DNA of 64,000 nucleotides from Rhizoctonia solani (lineage: Eukaryota > Basidiomycota > Agaricomycetes > Cantharellales > Ceratobasidiaceae). The stretch covers positions 62,001 to 126,000 of the forward strand of contig NC_057371.1 of the NCBI RefSeq assembly GCF_016906535.1, read 5' to 3'. This document shows positions 62,501 through 64,000 of the stretch, piece by piece. Under the pieces are notes generated by a model. The model saw only the letters and a list, made by a program, of their open reading frames with translations. It was not told the origin of the DNA and did no database searches. Each line of letters begins with the position of its first letter. Position 1 is the stretch's first letter. The translations under genes were made by a program, and so were the position numbers.

Positions 62501-64000
62501 TATCGCACATACGGCTGTTTCAAGGGCTTCTTTCATCTTTTGCTTATCCTCCTGGTTTATCTCAGATCCGCCGAAGGCTATGTCGAGGATAGTTCTATAT
62601 AATTTGTCAATCATGTGTTCGTTTCCTTTTTCCATTGGAGTAGAGTCCGAATTTATTACCACACCCACGGCTCTGTTGAGGCTTTTCATTTTGTATGCGT
62701 TTTTGATGTAGCGGCAAGTAGTAGATGCATAGATGAATAACACTCCACAACGGTCGATGATACCTGTCCACTGCGAGTCCGTCAATGGAATGCCTTTTAG
62801 CTCCTCACGCATGTATAGTTCGATATCGGCCTTCACAGTGCTCGAGTCTAGGTTGTGCAAGACAAGCCGTGCCTGGTCCTGCTCGTTGGGCCTTCCTGCC
62901 ATCCTTCCAGTAATTTCTCGCTCCGGGCGGCTGGATATAAGGAATCGTATGGGGAGCATATGAGCGGTGGACAGGAGTAGTTCCAATATCTGCTCGACGG
63001 CTGTCAGACTCTCGCATTCATCCAGGGCATCAATGACTACAATGAAGTCCGTCGGCAGGGACATTTTCACTTCATTCAAGGGGTCGACAATAAGCTTCTG
63101 ATACTGCACGTTCAGCGCTCGAGTATGCGCATCGCGATCCACTTCCATAACCTTGGCTAACGCGCATCGGAAGGGACGCGAGAAGGCAGCAAGCTGATAA
63201 GCGATAGAGGGGATGATGTGCTTGACCTGACGACATTCTGAGATCGCCCTTGAGCAAAAGAAACTGGCCCCCAGACGGTTGGTATCTTCGAGCTCCTTGC
63301 ACACGGTATATGCGATTGTCGTCTTGCCTGTTCCAGCCATTCCGTTCATCCAGCATATCCTTCCAGAGTCAGGTATATTTGCCCATTCAATCAACTCCCT
63401 GATTTGTGTCTTCCGGGTTCCCGAGGTGCAGCCTCCTCTTTGGACGTCCAAGGATTCGGCAGAGTCGTATGTCGCGGACGTGTGAGGTGACATCCTATTC
63501 AGGCGCAATTCCTTTACCAGCCATCAGACCGGGGTGTTTAAGAGCATAATTGCGCGTACCAATGTTTGTTCCTTGACCGCCTCCAGGGTACTCATGCTCG
63601 CGTTGAGCTATCCAGCATTTGTTAGGATGTTGGCGGCTATTTTGCCTTTACTTACTGTTATTTTCCGAAGATGACCGTCGATCCGGCGGTAACATTCCAC
63701 TATTCCAACTGATCCTTCCAAAGCATCTATCAGCCGCCTTCCTGTCGTCCTCGCCTGCTTATCAGTCACCCTCTTCGCCTCTTCCACAATATCGCTGCGG
63801 CCTTGGTAAGCAACGCTAGCATACCGGAGGGGTGAACCTGAATATACTCACTTATAAATCCTCCTCACACTGTTTGTCATGACAAGTCCTGTCGGTTGCT
63901 CCATATGATCAGCTAGATCTTGCAGTACCTCCTTCAACCCTGCGCCTAGTTCTTCATAATCCTTGCGCTCCTTGCACGCGACCTGCTCGGGTATCAAGGC
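59566..64000 (-). CDS. NACHT-WD40 NLR-type receptor, partial at window edge
   Basis: Exons on minus: two N-terminal exons (63850-64000 and about 63655-63820, helical), a short one, a NACHT exon (about 61950-63510), a WD40 exon (about 59850-61920) and a last exon 59566 to about 59805. NACHT shows the P-loop GMAGTGKTT (63320-63346) and DFIVVIDALDEC as Walker B. I count about 14 WD40 units (VSGSSDRTVRIWD-type), enough for two seven-bladed propellers. The last exon is a small Trp-rich tail (DSWLLDDNGWIV). Fungal proteins of this layout (HET-E type) act in non-self recognition and programmed cell death; the partner is unknown. No stops were seen. The N-terminal effector domain lies beyond 64000. 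Confidence 0.85.

Noticed and set aside
1..64000. CRISPR array, bacterial operon or prokaryotic defence island
   Set aside because: Spliceosomal introns, fungal gene families and LTR elements show eukaryotic DNA; no regularly spaced short direct repeats with unique spacers were seen.

Overview
The window looks like nuclear DNA of a filamentous basidiomycete of the Agaricomycetes, most likely a Rhizoctonia/Ceratobasidium-type fungus. This is inferred from the gene families (FunK1 fungal-type kinase, NACHT-WD40 receptor, DUF6532 protein, Plavaka and Tnp2 transposases, chromodomain Gypsy elements) and from many short (about 45-65 nt) GT-AG introns. No sequence search was possible, so family names rest on recognised motifs.

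Positions 1-50,300 are almost entirely transposon-derived. From left to right they hold: the end of a CACTA-type copy carrying chimeric gene scraps (1-796); a frameshifted unknown gene (1359-2025); an array of GCGTAC..GTACGC quasi-palindromes (2069-2888); a decayed Ulp1/SUMO-protease-like gene (3944-8842); a 163-bp minisatellite (9093-9581); and a DUF6532 gene (10449-13085, minus) divergent from a Plavaka transposase. The Plavaka gene is split twice: by a 7.2-kb CACTA/Tnp2 element (13841-21067, 3-bp target duplication TCT) and by a rearranged Gypsy unit (21731-28027), which is itself hit by a solo LTR (26683-27254). Next come another LTR (29003-29882), a decayed unknown gene (29889-31990), an 800-bp palindrome (33769-34570) and a satellite of palindromic motifs (34849-35525 and 49223-49406). 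That satellite is interrupted by a complete, young Gypsy element of 13,639 bp (35527-49165) with 1523-bp LTRs and the 5-bp duplication CCCAT.

The complete Gypsy element has one 2824-residue Gag-Pol frame ending in a chromodomain. Between pol and the 3' LTR it also carries a separate 427-residue gene with its own TATA box and a spliceosomal intron. The last exon of that gene is much richer in CpG than the rest of the element. This is the strongest candidate for an undescribed arrangement.

Positions 50,800-64,000 are more host-like: a decayed UBP12/USP15-type deubiquitinase (minus), a FunK1 kinase with a frameshift (plus), an LTR with an adjacent intact unknown frame (minus), and a NACHT-WD40 NLR-type receptor (minus) that runs off the right edge.

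A shared theme is decay at CpG. Thirteen premature stops in five broken genes are TGA where a CGA arginine codon would restore the frame. The old inverted Gypsy copy differs from the young one by many arginine replacements explained by CpG transitions. The young Gypsy frame has no stops.
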